DNA from: CBDCUC01 sp965222485
GTDB lineage: Bacteria; Pseudomonadota; Alphaproteobacteria; Rhizobiales; Hyphomicrobiaceae
Length of the DNA: 64,000 bases
NCBI GenBank assembly: GCA_965222485.1
Contig: CBDCUC010000040.1
Span: 1,798,001-1,862,000 of the forward strand
Direction of reading: 5' to 3'
Shown here: positions 1 to 8,384 of the stretch, piece by piece
Layout of the letters: every line of letters starts with the position of its first letter
Numbering within the stretch: the first letter of the stretch is position 1
Notes under the pieces: model-generated
What the model saw: only the letters and a program-made list of their open reading frames with translations
The model's database searches: none
Told to the model about the DNA's origin: nothing
Program-made: the position numbers and the translations under genes

Positions 1-212
1 TACGCCTCTGCTGTCATCGATCAGCTCCCTGTTTGGGCATTGTCAGCTAACCGTTGATCATGGCGCTTTTGGGAACAAGTGTTGTACTCCCGTCGGGCAT
101 TAAGCTGCTGATCCTGCTAACGGTTGGGGTTTTTGCCGCCGATGGCTGATGACGCGATGGATTGTCACGCTTGATCTGACAGCAGCTGGATGAGTTGGGC
201 CAGTGCTACCGT
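1..212. other. No gene recognised at left edge
   Basis: I see no supported coding region, RNA gene or repeat in this stretch. It lies downstream of the leftward HD-hydrolase gene. The only open frame is a short low-complexity shadow on the minus strand. Confidence 0.6.
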
Positions 213-872
213 CTAAACCGTCCGCTCGTGCAGTTGGCGAAATCTTGACAAGAATTGGGATTGAGCAATGGATGCCGGCCAAGGCGTTATTGAGCGAAGA
301 CTGTCGGCAAGTTGGCTCGATATCAGGCTGGGGCGCCCGAAGAACATATCCGCCTCAGCGCTTGTGAAGCCGGCGAGTATGGTCGCCTCATAAAACGCCG
401 CGATCCGGTCGGCATCTTTGATTTGTTGCGTTACAGCTTCGGGCAAACACGCAGGCAAATCGAAACGCTTATGGATTGCTTCAAGCAGACGGTTTTCGAA
501 TGCTTTGTAATCAAGACCGATTGCGGTCTTGAAGGGACTTATTAGATCGCCGACGACATACTCCGGCGCATCATGCAGCAAAGCTGCGAGCGACCAGCAC
601 CGATCCCAACCCGGGTTCAGGTCAGCGGTAATTCTTTCTACGATAAGTACGTGCTGCGCGACAGAGAGTGCGTGGTCACCCGTGGTCTGGCCATTCCAGC
701 GCGCGACGCGTGCAAGACCGTGTGCGATGTCGCTGATTTCAATGTCTTTGGGTTCGGGATTGAGCAGATCAAGCCGGCGTCCGGAGAGCATTCGCTGCCA
801 TGCGCGCGGGCTTTGCGACGCTTGGCGGTCTGTCGCGTTGAGCCGCTGCGGTTTAGGTCTCTCTCGTGTCAT
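213..872 (-). CDS. HD-domain phosphohydrolase (YfbR-like)
   Basis: This 219-residue protein resembles the YfbR-type HD hydrolases, which dephosphorylate deoxynucleoside monophosphates. The metal-binding signature is visible as a histidine in SVAQH, the HD pair in ALLHDAPEY and a later aspartate in IKDADRIAAF. The conserved N-terminal block RAWQRMLSGRRLDLL precedes an internal Met, so the upstream start was kept. The substrate is not readable from sequence, and phosphatase activity is a family-level inference. It is the last of three leftward genes (ygfZ, tag, this one), with 87 bases between it and tag. Confidence 0.85.
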   Translation of the reverse strand: MTRERPKPQRLNATDRQASQSPRAWQRMLSGRRLDLLNPEPKDIEISDIAHGLARVARWNGQTTGDHALSVAQHVLIVERITADLNPGWDRCWSLAALLHDAPEYVVGDLISPFKTAIGLDYKAFENRLLEAIHKRFDLPACLPEAVTQQIKDADRIAAFYEATILAGFTSAEADMFFGRPSLISSQLADSLRSITPWPASIAQSQFLSRFRQLHERTV

Positions 873-959
873 TCACGTTTGTCTGTGTGTAGGGCAAAGT
901 CAGCATGACGCTGTTTTACCAACGATGGTTCGTTTTTGCAGAGTGGGTCGTTTGCGACC

Positions 960-1595
960 TTAGTTGGCTGGATTTCGCGATTTGACAAACTGGCGTTGGA
1001 TTTTGGCGCAAGGTGCGTGTCTGTGACAAGCGGTTAGGTGATCGTTGATGAAGCCGCAGGATTGCAAGTATGCGTATGTGGTCGTCGGGCCGACAAACTT
1101 GAAGCCCTCTTGTTTCAGAGCTTTTGATATTCGCTGCGATAGATCGGTGCTGGCGGGCACGTCGGACATCGTGCGAGGCGTATTGATGATGGGCCTGCCA
1201 TCAAGTTGTTCCCAGAGAAAATCGGAGAGCGTCGTTGTTTGTGTGAGCCTCAAATAGGCTTGCGCGTTGCTTACCGTCGCTTCGATCTTCTTGAGGTTGC
1301 GAATGATGTTTGCATCCGCCATCAGGCGTCGGATTGATCTGTCATTGTAACGTGCGATTCGATCAGCTTCGAAGTTGTCGAAGGCCCGGCGGAATGCATC
1401 GCGCTTTCGCAGAATTGTTAGCCACGACAAGCCGGCTTGGAAACCTTCCAAGATGAGTTTTTCGAAAAGTTCCTGCTCTGTCGTTTTGGGTACGCCCCAT
1501 TCCTCGTCGTGATAGCGCGTGTAGAGCGGGTCTTCTATGCCCGGCCAACTGCAGCGCACTAAATTGTCAGTCTTTTTCGTGTTCGCGCGCGTCAC
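960..1595 (-). CDS. tag: DNA-3-methyladenine glycosylase I
   Basis: Tag removes 3-methyladenine from alkylated DNA as the first step of base excision repair. The family signature is clear: CSWPG near the N-terminus, YHDEEWGVP, then FEKLILEGFQAGLSWLTIL, and a C-terminal YLQSCGFINDH...CHRH that supplies zinc ligands together with the N-terminal Cys. The frame stays open to 1688, but that start would overlap ygfZ by 59 bases and add a basic extension. A GTG at 1595 gives 211 residues, close to the usual length, and leaves a 34-base gap after ygfZ with GAGGG upstream. The start is moderately sure and the identity is firm. Confidence 0.93.
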   Translation of the reverse strand: MTRANTKKTDNLVRCSWPGIEDPLYTRYHDEEWGVPKTTEQELFEKLILEGFQAGLSWLTILRKRDAFRRAFDNFEADRIARYNDRSIRRLMADANIIRNLKKIEATVSNAQAYLRLTQTTTLSDFLWEQLDGRPIINTPRTMSDVPASTDLSQRISKALKQEGFKFVGPTTTYAYLQSCGFINDHLTACHRHAPCAKIQRQFVKSRNPAN

Positions 1596-1629
1596 AGCTT
1601 TGGTGCCCTCACGTGACTTTCGTTGGATT

Positions 1630-2529
1630 TTATTCAGGTAAAGTGAAGGTGGCCCAAGGCGGAATTTCGATTTTAAGCGTAGCGCCATCCGATGCTAATG
1701 GCGTGCCAGCGGCAATGGCTTCTGCGGCGCGGTCGAGCCTGATCATTGCGAGTGCGCGTCCTTTCGATGTTGTGCCGAGCTTTCCTATCGTCGCTTCGCC
1801 GGCCATCACTGGTGCGCCGGTGGGGGGAAGCGGACCGGTTGCAGTGACGGGGACGATGCGCTTGCGCACGGTTGTGCGGTGTTGCATTCGGCTCACCACT
1901 TCCTGACCAATGAAACATCCCTTCTTAAAGCACACGCCCGCAAGCTGGTCGAACAAGGCTTCATGGGGGAAAACGTCACCTAGCTCGTAGTCGCGGCCCG
2001 CCTCCGGCACGCCGAGGGAGACTCGATGGGCGTGATATTCTTCGTGTGGAGTGGGCCGCGCACCGGACTCGCCTGTGACCCAATCGTTGGTTAGTGACAC
2101 CAGAATGCGCAAACCAAGCTCTGGGAGTCTCGGGTCTGGAAAAGAAATCATTCCCTTGGCTGCGTCAAAGACGGGGGGCTTGTCAGATGTGGCTTGATGC
2201 GGCGTCCAGTAGGTTGCACACGTGTATTCAGCTGACACATCGGTAATCTCAAGCTTTGCGCGCAACTGGTACATTTTAAGACGCTGAACGAGATCGCCGG
2301 CTTTTGCGCGATCGGTTTCGAGCAAAAATCCGTTCGGCTGCCTGATCACAAAGAATGCAAATAGGACCTTTCCCTGTGGTGAAAGTAGTGCTGCATGGAT
2401 CGCGTTCTGGTTATCCAGTAGGGACATGTCGTTAGTGATGATACCCTGCAGGAAATCTGTTGCCTCTTGCCCTGTCAGCCGAATGACACCGCGATCGGGT
2501 AGTAGGGCTATCTTGGCGTCTTCATTCAT
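1630..2529 (-). CDS. ygfZ: Folate-binding protein YgfZ
   Basis: This 299-residue protein is a YgfZ/CAF17-type tetrahydrofolate-binding protein. The family supports maintenance or repair of some iron-sulfur enzymes and affects tRNA thiolation. The diagnostic motif KGCFIGQEVVSRM with its conserved cysteine is present at about residues 198-210. The N-terminal half has the GcvT-like pattern (GQEATDFLQGIITND, LLSPQGKVLF). It starts at an ATG with nothing close upstream and is followed by tag 34 bases later, so the two may be cotranscribed. Confidence 0.93.
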   Translation of the reverse strand: MNEDAKIALLPDRGVIRLTGQEATDFLQGIITNDMSLLDNQNAIHAALLSPQGKVLFAFFVIRQPNGFLLETDRAKAGDLVQRLKMYQLRAKLEITDVSAEYTCATYWTPHQATSDKPPVFDAAKGMISFPDPRLPELGLRILVSLTNDWVTGESGARPTPHEEYHAHRVSLGVPEAGRDYELGDVFPHEALFDQLAGVCFKKGCFIGQEVVSRMQHRTTVRKRIVPVTATGPLPPTGAPVMAGEATIGKLGTTSKGRALAMIRLDRAAEAIAAGTPLASDGATLKIEIPPWATFTLPE

Positions 2530-2875
2530 TGGGTCACCGTTTTACTTGGCTAGTCGAAGTGCTCTACCAGCTTAGCATGCTTGCGCAACGTGCGCTGCAC
2601 CTTCGGCATGACACACTGTGCCATTCCATGTTGGCGCTGTAGAAGAAGTCATTGAGCGGCGATGTCACGACGTCGTGTCGTGGGTGGCGTCGGTTCAAGG
2701 TCTGTGTGCCGCTGCTCGCTGCCAGCCCCGCGTTAACCTGTAATCCGTTCGCCTTCTTCATTGGCGTTGCAACTGGCACTGCGGTTGCGTTGTGACGTCC
2801 TTGTGCAGTGAAGCGGCGGCTGTTGAGTGCTTCCGGCCGTCTCGTGTTGTAGCATTTTGAAACTGGAGAAACAGT
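2530..2875. other. Divergent intergenic region, no gene
   Basis: This 346-base stretch separates the leftward ygfZ from a rightward small membrane-protein gene and must hold both promoters. I could not identify promoter boxes with confidence. The minus-strand open frames here are rich in His, Arg and Cys and look like shadows. Confidence 0.5.
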
Positions 2876-3088
2876 GTGGATCGGAGGCAATACACGCGCA
2901 GAGTATGTCGAGGCGCGGCACCGAGGACAGCTACAGAGATTGCAGTTGAAGTAGGCGTCGTCGTTGGTGCTATTGGCCTGACAGTGGGATTTCTCATTGG
3001 TCTTTACATAATTAAGTCAGGACTAGGCATAAACTTAATGGAAGGGCATTCCTTCCTGCACGAATACCTTTATGCGCCGGCCAGATAG
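2876..3088 (+). CDS. Small single-span membrane protein
   Basis: This is a 70-residue protein of unknown function. A basic N-terminus is followed by one hydrophobic segment at about residues 22-46 (IAVEVGVVVGAIGLTVG onward) and a short C-terminal tail ending at YAPAR. The start is GTG with GGAG about seven bases upstream, a reasonable ribosome-binding site. I do not recognise a family. It stands alone between ygfZ and the L,D-transpeptidase, and both neighbours run leftward. Confidence 0.6.
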   Translation: MDRRQYTRRVCRGAAPRTATEIAVEVGVVVGAIGLTVGFLIGLYIIKSGLGINLMEGHSFLHEYLYAPAR

Positions 3089-3114
3089 CGTGCAGGCCGG
3101 TATCCGTTCCGTAC

Positions 3115-3155
3115 AAAAAAGCCACCAGACCCCTTGAATTGAAGGTTGGTGGCTT
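3115..3155 (-). terminator. Rho-independent terminator of the L,D-transpeptidase gene
   Basis: The stem is formed by AAGCCACCA...GACC against GGTTGGTGGCTT (3119-3155). On the minus strand it is followed by a run of six T. It lies about 75 bases past the stop of the leftward transpeptidase gene and may also stop the converging 70-residue gene. Confidence 0.85.
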
Positions 3156-3229
3156 GTGTCTTGTTCCGGCACGAAGTGTGCCGCACCGATCCGCTGCTTG
3201 CTTGATCGACAGGTGCGATAGTGCTGCGC

Positions 3230-4117
3230 TCAGCTATCGTATTTGGATGGCGCCGAGCCAGCGAGCACGCGCTTAGGCAGTTTGCGAAGTACGCGCACTT
3301 TGGTCCCGATTTTCACCAGACCGGCTAAGTGAGTTACGTGGCCGTTGGTCATACGGAAGCACCCCGAAGACGAGGCGGTGCCAATTGACTTCACATTGTT
3401 GGTGCCGTGAATACGGTAAAGTGAGTTGCCGAGATAAAGTGCCTTCGCACCCAAAGGATTGTTGATCCCACCCTTCATCAGCTTAGGCAGGCTTGGCTTG
3501 CGTTTTCTCATCTCGGCGGGCGGGCGCCAGTCCGGCCAGTTGGTTTTGCGTGTAATGGTTTTGGTCCCGGTCCAGGAGAATCCGGCGCGGCCTACAGCGA
3601 TTGGATATTGATACGCCGCTGTCGAAGACAAAACGTAATAGAGCTTGCGACCCTTCGTATCTATGACAACTGTGCCTGCGCCATAACCGCTGCGAAAGGC
3701 AACGGTCTTTGGGGCCTGTGGCGGAATGTAGGGTTTAGATCCACCGGATAGCTTGGCGGCGCCTTTTTTTGAGCCAGGCTTTGCCGGATCAGCCTGCTGG
3801 CTATTGAACGAAAATGGCTTGTTGCTTTGACCAAATTTGTAAGGATTGGACTTCAGGTTAGCCCAGGGGCTGCCACTCAGGTTTGCGTGTGTGTCTTGCC
3901 ATACTGTCGTACGTCTGCGGCGCGACCGGGACTTTTTTCGACGGGCGATTTTGTATACCCGGGCTGCGCTCGCCCCTTCATGCAATTGCAAAGGGACGGT
4001 CATCGCATTTGTCGCCTGGCCGCCGAATGAGCCGGAGTGGGGCATAACAGAGGGTGCCGCCGCTGCACTTGTGGCGATTGCACACGCAGCAGCGCTCATA
4101 ATCATGCATCGGTGCAT
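3230..4117 (-). CDS. L,D-transpeptidase (YkuD domain)
   Basis: This 295-residue exported protein has an N-terminal signal segment rich in Ala, a Pro/Ser/Lys-rich linker of about 120 residues with a basic patch (RRKKSRSRRRR), and a C-terminal YkuD domain. The catalytic signature is complete: IHGTN, then SSGCFRM with the nucleophilic cysteine. Such enzymes make 3-3 peptidoglycan crosslinks or attach proteins to the wall in the periplasm. Rhizobiales carry many paralogues, so the exact role cannot be assigned. A strong terminator follows it. Confidence 0.9.
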   Translation of the reverse strand: MHRCMIMSAAACAIATSAAAAPSVMPHSGSFGGQATNAMTVPLQLHEGASAARVYKIARRKKSRSRRRRTTVWQDTHANLSGSPWANLKSNPYKFGQSNKPFSFNSQQADPAKPGSKKGAAKLSGGSKPYIPPQAPKTVAFRSGYGAGTVVIDTKGRKLYYVLSSTAAYQYPIAVGRAGFSWTGTKTITRKTNWPDWRPPAEMRKRKPSLPKLMKGGINNPLGAKALYLGNSLYRIHGTNNVKSIGTASSSGCFRMTNGHVTHLAGLVKIGTKVRVLRKLPKRVLAGSAPSKYDS

Positions 4118-4335
4118 TTGGTGGAGTGCTCCTTGTCGAGGGACTGTTTGTTTTCGTGCGGGGTCCGGCTAGCCGCTCGGCGTTGGTTGCGCGAACAACC
4201 TTTGGAATTATGGTTAATTTTTTGAATGAACCGTAGGTCGCTGCGGTTGTGGCGGAAATTGGGAGCCTTCCGCGCGGTTGCGATGTCTTCGACGCTGTAA
4301 CCAGCAGCGGCAACTGCATCTCAGTCCACCACTAA

Positions 4336-5049
4336 CTATTTGTGCTTGATAAAGGAATGCCATGTCCCGTCTGCGCCGATCGTCACTCTGTACCACGTCC
4401 ACTTGCCTGTCTTAATGATGGCATCGGCCTCATCAGCAGGCATCAGGCGGTAGAGTTCGACGACCTGCGGCGGCGTCAATTTGTCCAGGGGGATCTGCGA
4501 GAGATACGGCCAGACATAGACATCGTGATTTTCAAGATCGCGCCCGAGCGGAAGCGTTGTCGAGGGCAGGGTTAGAAGGTCGGCCAGGATTGCCAGAATG
4601 TCCCGCCCTTGGGCTTGCGGTGATTGCGCCTTCCATCGATCGATGATTTCGGACGCTGAAGCGTTTGTATCTTCTCCAACGCTCAGCTCGGGTGTCAGTT
4701 CGTTCCATTCCAGGGCGGCCTGCAGGTCATCCATGCGGCCAGATTGGACCGCGCTCAATATGGCGTCCCGCATTTCCGCGACGAGCGTGGGTAGGTCTTT
4801 GTTCTGGATAATCGCTGGCAATTTTCCAGAACTGACGGTGTGTGATTGTTCCGACTTGTCCTTGTTACTTCCATTTGCCGCAGGTTCAGCAATGGCGCCC
4901 AGTGGGCCCGCAAGTTGGACAATGAGGTGCACACCGAGTACCAATAACCACACGGAGCCTGATGCCTCACTGGCGTATCGATACGAGGCGCAAGACCTTG
5001 CGTGAGCGGTTGAGTGTATCGTTTGCGTAGCGCTGAAATTCTTTGGCAT
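4336..5049 (-). CDS. Conserved exported protein of unknown function
   Basis: The chosen start (ATG at 5049) gives 237 residues with a signal-like hydrophobic stretch (SVWLLVLGVHLIVQLAG) near residues 31-50. The frame is open to 5238, but the extra 63 residues look like noise. The C-terminal block (DVYVWPYLSQIPLDKLTPPQ, then a conserved WYRVTIGADGTWHSF) resembles a domain I recall from exported hypothetical proteins of Rhizobiales. No catalytic residues are evident. It is probably periplasmic, and its function is unknown. Confidence 0.7.
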   Translation of the reverse strand: MPKNFSATQTIHSTAHARSCASYRYASEASGSVWLLVLGVHLIVQLAGPLGAIAEPAANGSNKDKSEQSHTVSSGKLPAIIQNKDLPTLVAEMRDAILSAVQSGRMDDLQAALEWNELTPELSVGEDTNASASEIIDRWKAQSPQAQGRDILAILADLLTLPSTTLPLGRDLENHDVYVWPYLSQIPLDKLTPPQVVELYRLMPADEADAIIKTGKWTWYRVTIGADGTWHSFIKHK

Positions 5050-5372
5050 GGCTGTCAGGTACTTTGGCCGATAAATGCGGGGCGGCGGGACAATTGCAAT
5101 CATTGCAACGGCGGGCTCCTTAAGGCTTGCCCTAGCTTGGTGCGCCGCGACCGGGTTCGTCTTGGGTTTGTTGGACTGGCCTACGGTTGAGGATGCAGGG
5201 AAGGTGTATACTCGCTGCACGCTTTTTGGGCACGTCATTTGTTAGAGGGGGACATACTTTTGGGCTCATACAGAGCCAGTTGCGGCGTCGGATTCAATGG
5301 GCTGTCGGCACTTAACATTGCCGTGTGTATGACCTGTGCGAGGGCAACTGTGGGTGCCAGGGGGATGCGGGG
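5050..5372. other. Divergent promoter region
   Basis: These 323 bases separate the leftward exported protein from the rightward LysE-type exporter. The N-terminal extension of the minus-strand frame runs through part of it, but codon content gives no support. No operator or riboswitch is recognised. Confidence 0.4.
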
Positions 5373-6029
5373 ATGAATTTCATACCGAACCCGCTCATTA
5401 TTCCGGTTGGTATCGTTATCGGCATTCTTGTTTCAGCGCCGGTCGGGCCGGTCAACGTGCTGTGCATCCAACGCGCCGTCTCGCGCGGTTTCTGGGGCGG
5501 TATGATGGCTGGTCTTGGTGCGGCGCTGGGGGATGGCACCATAGCGTTTTTTGCCGCACTCGGCGTGGGCGCGATTTCCGGGCTTGTTGATACTTACCGC
5601 GCGGTCATACAGACGGTTGGCGGTTTGGTACTGATTGTATTTGGGGTACGGCTGTGGGTTGCCGATCCCGCCGCTCAGCCCCTGGAGGAGAATGGCAGTG
5701 CGCCGGGAAGTATTGCTGATTATGCCTGGGATGTTCCCAAGACATTTTTTTTGACGATTACCAATCCGGGGGCGGTTCTAGGGCTGTTCGCCATATTCGG
5801 AGGCGTCAGTACGTTTGTGTCCGTTACACGCACGGCCGACGCGCTGCTCATGGTTGCCGCCATCATGGCAGGCAGCATGGCGTGGTGGTTCACAATTTCA
5901 CAGATCGCAGGTTATTTCCGCCACAAGCTCAGTGTGCAAAGGCTGCATCAGATCAATCAGGTGGCGGGATTATTGTTGATTGCCTTTGGGATCGTCCTAA
6001 TTGGGGAAATCGTACTTGGCGTTGTGTGA
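5373..6029 (+). CDS. LysE-family exporter
   Basis: This 218-residue integral membrane protein has about six hydrophobic segments and the LysE/RhtB signature near the N-terminus (VSAPVGPVNVLCIQRAVSRG, then GLGAALGDG). The family exports amino acids or other small solutes using the proton gradient. A Met 16 codons downstream of the longest open start was chosen because it begins immediately before the first membrane segment and has a G-rich upstream sequence. The substrate is unknown. Confidence 0.88.
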   Translation: MNFIPNPLIIPVGIVIGILVSAPVGPVNVLCIQRAVSRGFWGGMMAGLGAALGDGTIAFFAALGVGAISGLVDTYRAVIQTVGGLVLIVFGVRLWVADPAAQPLEENGSAPGSIADYAWDVPKTFFLTITNPGAVLGLFAIFGGVSTFVSVTRTADALLMVAAIMAGSMAWWFTISQIAGYFRHKLSVQRLHQINQVAGLLLIAFGIVLIGEIVLGVV

Positions 6030-6064
6030 AGATGCGGGCGATCGTCATCAGTTCATTTTTTGCG

Positions 6065-6328
6065 CTATTGGCGCGTGCGGTGCAGGGAAAATTCACCCAT
6101 CTGCACTCGTGACTCCAAACCACGTGCCAAACGCGCAACTTCATCTTCGCCAAACATGCCAACAAGGTCGGTCATTGCCGTGAAAATCGCGGCGTACGCC
6201 ATCATTTCCGGTGCAACGCCGGTTTCTTCTCCCTCGTCCCATGCGGCCAGTATTAAATCCAGCGCTTTGAAACTGTCATCGTCGCTGTTGATCAATTCAC
6301 TCGTCCGCATGTTGATTTTCCCCGTCAT
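6065..6328 (-). CDS. Small acidic conserved hypothetical protein
   Basis: This 87-residue acidic protein has predicted helices (KALDLILAAWDEGEETGV, AAIFTAMTDLVGMFGEDEV). It has no signal peptide, membrane segment or cysteine motif. I recall similar short proteins in Rhizobiales genomes but no function. It converges on the LysE gene with 35 bases between stop codons. Confidence 0.65.
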   Translation of the reverse strand: MTGKINMRTSELINSDDDSFKALDLILAAWDEGEETGVAPEMMAYAAIFTAMTDLVGMFGEDEVARLARGLESRVQMGEFSLHRTRQ

Positions 6329-6571
6329 GGCGTGCTTTCTCGCCTGTTGTATTAGGAGAGCCTATCTGCCCCTGGCAACGCAGACGTAGTGTGTCGATTG
6401 CTCACGTCTTCTCTGTGTGCCCGGCAATTGCGGATCGTTTCAATCTGTATCTGCGGACAACGTAAACCGATGCACGCTTATGTGCTTAACGGCGTGCTAA
6501 CATTGTTCGGCCGTACCCGCATCGGGATTTATGTCGTTAAGGATGTGGCACGCGCGTATTGCGGTAGGTCT

Positions 6572-6991
6572 TCACTCTGGAAATGACCGCAGGAGGCCCA
6601 TCGATAATTCGTTGCCTTCTTCAAGGAACCTTTTGATCGCCGTTTTAGCGCTGGGTGTGCAGGCATTGTAGGTGCGGCTGTAGCTCCTGTAGCCTTGGTT
6701 AAATCTGCGCGTCATTCGCGCCCGTCGCAATGCGGACGATCCTTCCGCCTTCATCAACGCGCGCATGTGGTCCCGCCATAGCTGGCCGTCGCCGGCACCG
6801 CATAACTCGCGCAGGTAGTGGACTGCGCCCAGAATCTCAGACAACCGCATGATCTGGCGGTCATACGGTTTTTTGACCTCGCGTGCCGCCATTGCCGGCA
6901 GAGGTGCGATTGCGCTCGCGAACGCCGTACAAATGCCGGCGATACAGAGTGTCGCGACGATGATCTTGGTTTTATTCGCTATGGTCGGCAT
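6572..6991 (-). CDS. TIGR02301/DUF2385 family exported protein
   Basis: This protein of about 139 residues starts with a signal peptide (KIIVATLCIAGICTAFASA up to AMAA), followed by a compact helical domain with the family pattern: YDRQIMRLSEILGAVHYLRE, LCGAGDGQLWRDHM, and FNQGYRSYSRTYNAC. Two conserved cysteines may form a disulfide. The frame is open 67 codons further, but that part is His/Thr-rich noise, so the Met before the signal peptide was chosen. The family is widespread in Rhizobiales and its function is not established. Confidence 0.82.
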   Translation of the reverse strand: MPTIANKTKIIVATLCIAGICTAFASAIAPLPAMAAREVKKPYDRQIMRLSEILGAVHYLRELCGAGDGQLWRDHMRALMKAEGSSALRRARMTRRFNQGYRSYSRTYNACTPSAKTAIKRFLEEGNELSMGLLRSFPE

Positions 6992-7354
6992 TGAAGATCG
7001 CTTGCCTGCCTGTTGGGGTTCTGTTGCAACGCACATTGCTGACGTCTGAGACAAGGCGCCATTGGGATGGGTGCCTTGGTGAATGGCGGATACATGGGTG
7101 GTATGCGTTGCGTGCCTGTCTAGCATGACGTTGGTATGGCGATGAAGCAAAAGGCCTGTGCCGGGCGGAGGTTTTTGGGGAATGACCGTCAAGCCCCCTG
7201 ATGGTGAGCGTGCTGGGTAATTCTGGTACAGCGCACGTCTTCATGTTCTAATGGTACATGGGTGAAAGCTGAAGGGCAGCGTCGGGCTGCGGCGATGTCA
7301 TTTGCGCCTCCGCTGCGGTGCTTGCCTCGCGTCCTACGCCATAAAATTAGACAC
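6992..7354. other. Divergent intergenic region
   Basis: These 363 bases lie between the leftward TIGR02301 gene and the rightward SRAP gene. The reading frames of both genes run into it, but the extensions lack family similarity. No LexA-type box or other operator could be identified with confidence. Confidence 0.4.
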
Positions 7355-8035
7355 ATGTGTTCTCGATACTCCCTAACTTCTCCACCGGAAGCGGTCCGTG
7401 CTTTCTTTGGCGTGACGTTGATTGAGGACTTTCCGCCTCGATACAACATTGCGCCGACGCAGCCGGTGCTGATCATTCGCAATAATCTCAAGCAGGTGCG
7501 TGAAGGTGTTCTGGTGCGGTGGGGGCTTATTCCCTCCTGGGTCAAGGACCCGGGACGCATGTCGACTTTGATCAATGCACGAAGTGAGACGGCTGCCAGC
7601 AAGCCATCGTTTCGCGCATCCCTGAGGCACCGGCGCTGTCTTGTGCCGGCAGATGGCTTTTATGAATGGACCGGTCCACGCGGCAAGAAACAACCTCACC
7701 TGATCACCAGGAGGGGCAAAGGTCTATTGGCATTCGCGGGTATTTGGGAGCACTGGCTTGGCGGCGATGGCAGCGAAATAGAGACAATGGCAATTCTGAC
7801 GGTTGGTGCAAACCGCGATATGGCAGGTGTGCACGATCGCATGCCGGTTCTTTTGGAACCGGAGAATTTTGAGCGGTGGCTCGGTTGTGGCTCAGGGTCA
7901 TCTGTCGGACTAGAGGAGTTGATGCAACCTGCACAAGACGGGTTGTTAGACGTCATCGAGGTCTCGACACGGGTTAATAACCCGACAGCGGAAGGTGAGG
8001 CGCTTCAAGAGCCTGTTCGCAGCCGTCTGTTGTAA
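7355..8035 (+). CDS. SOS response-associated peptidase (SRAP, YedK/HMCES family)
   Basis: This 226-residue protein belongs to the family that crosslinks covalently to abasic sites in single-stranded DNA and protects them. The start was set at MCSRYSL because the catalytic cysteine must be residue 2 after Met removal. Other family landmarks are YNIAPTQ at 30-36, NARSET at 74-79, FYEW with the active-site Glu at about 102-105, and the late VHDRMP histidine motif. All key residues are present, so it should be active. The gene is monocistronic here. Confidence 0.95.
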   Translation: MCSRYSLTSPPEAVRAFFGVTLIEDFPPRYNIAPTQPVLIIRNNLKQVREGVLVRWGLIPSWVKDPGRMSTLINARSETAASKPSFRASLRHRRCLVPADGFYEWTGPRGKKQPHLITRRGKGLLAFAGIWEHWLGGDGSEIETMAILTVGANRDMAGVHDRMPVLLEPENFERWLGCGSGSSVGLEELMQPAQDGLLDVIEVSTRVNNPTAEGEALQEPVRSRLL

Positions 8036-8384
8036 GGCAAACGCCGGCGCTGATGCAGGATTCGAGTGGTGGGCCGGGAAGTAAACCCTAAAAGGGCTTT
8101 GAGCAGCGCATGCGGCTCCAATGTTTTATGACTTTCATGATGGGCATCGGAATGTTTGCGGGCGCACAAGGGCTGGCGACTGCAGGTTTTTGGTAGGTCA
8201 TCTGCAAAGTTAGGAAAAGCCATCTGCGTCAAGGATTTGACGCGATGAATGGGTTTATTGGGCAGGATGCTTGGTTCGCCGATTTCCCGGCAAGGGGAAT
8301 AGGTGCAGTTGATGATTATCGATGCTGTGTGCACGAAGCGGCAAATTTGGACGCGCTGCACTGGCGAGGTTAGGAGTTTGGGCC
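8036..8384. other. Intergenic region, no gene
   Basis: These 349 bases separate the SRAP gene from the Clp-N gene. A 159-codon minus-strand frame crosses them but is Pro/His/Arg-rich and overlaps the start of the Clp-N gene, so it looks like a shadow. TAGGAG at 8371-8376 is the ribosome-binding site of the next gene. Confidence 0.5.
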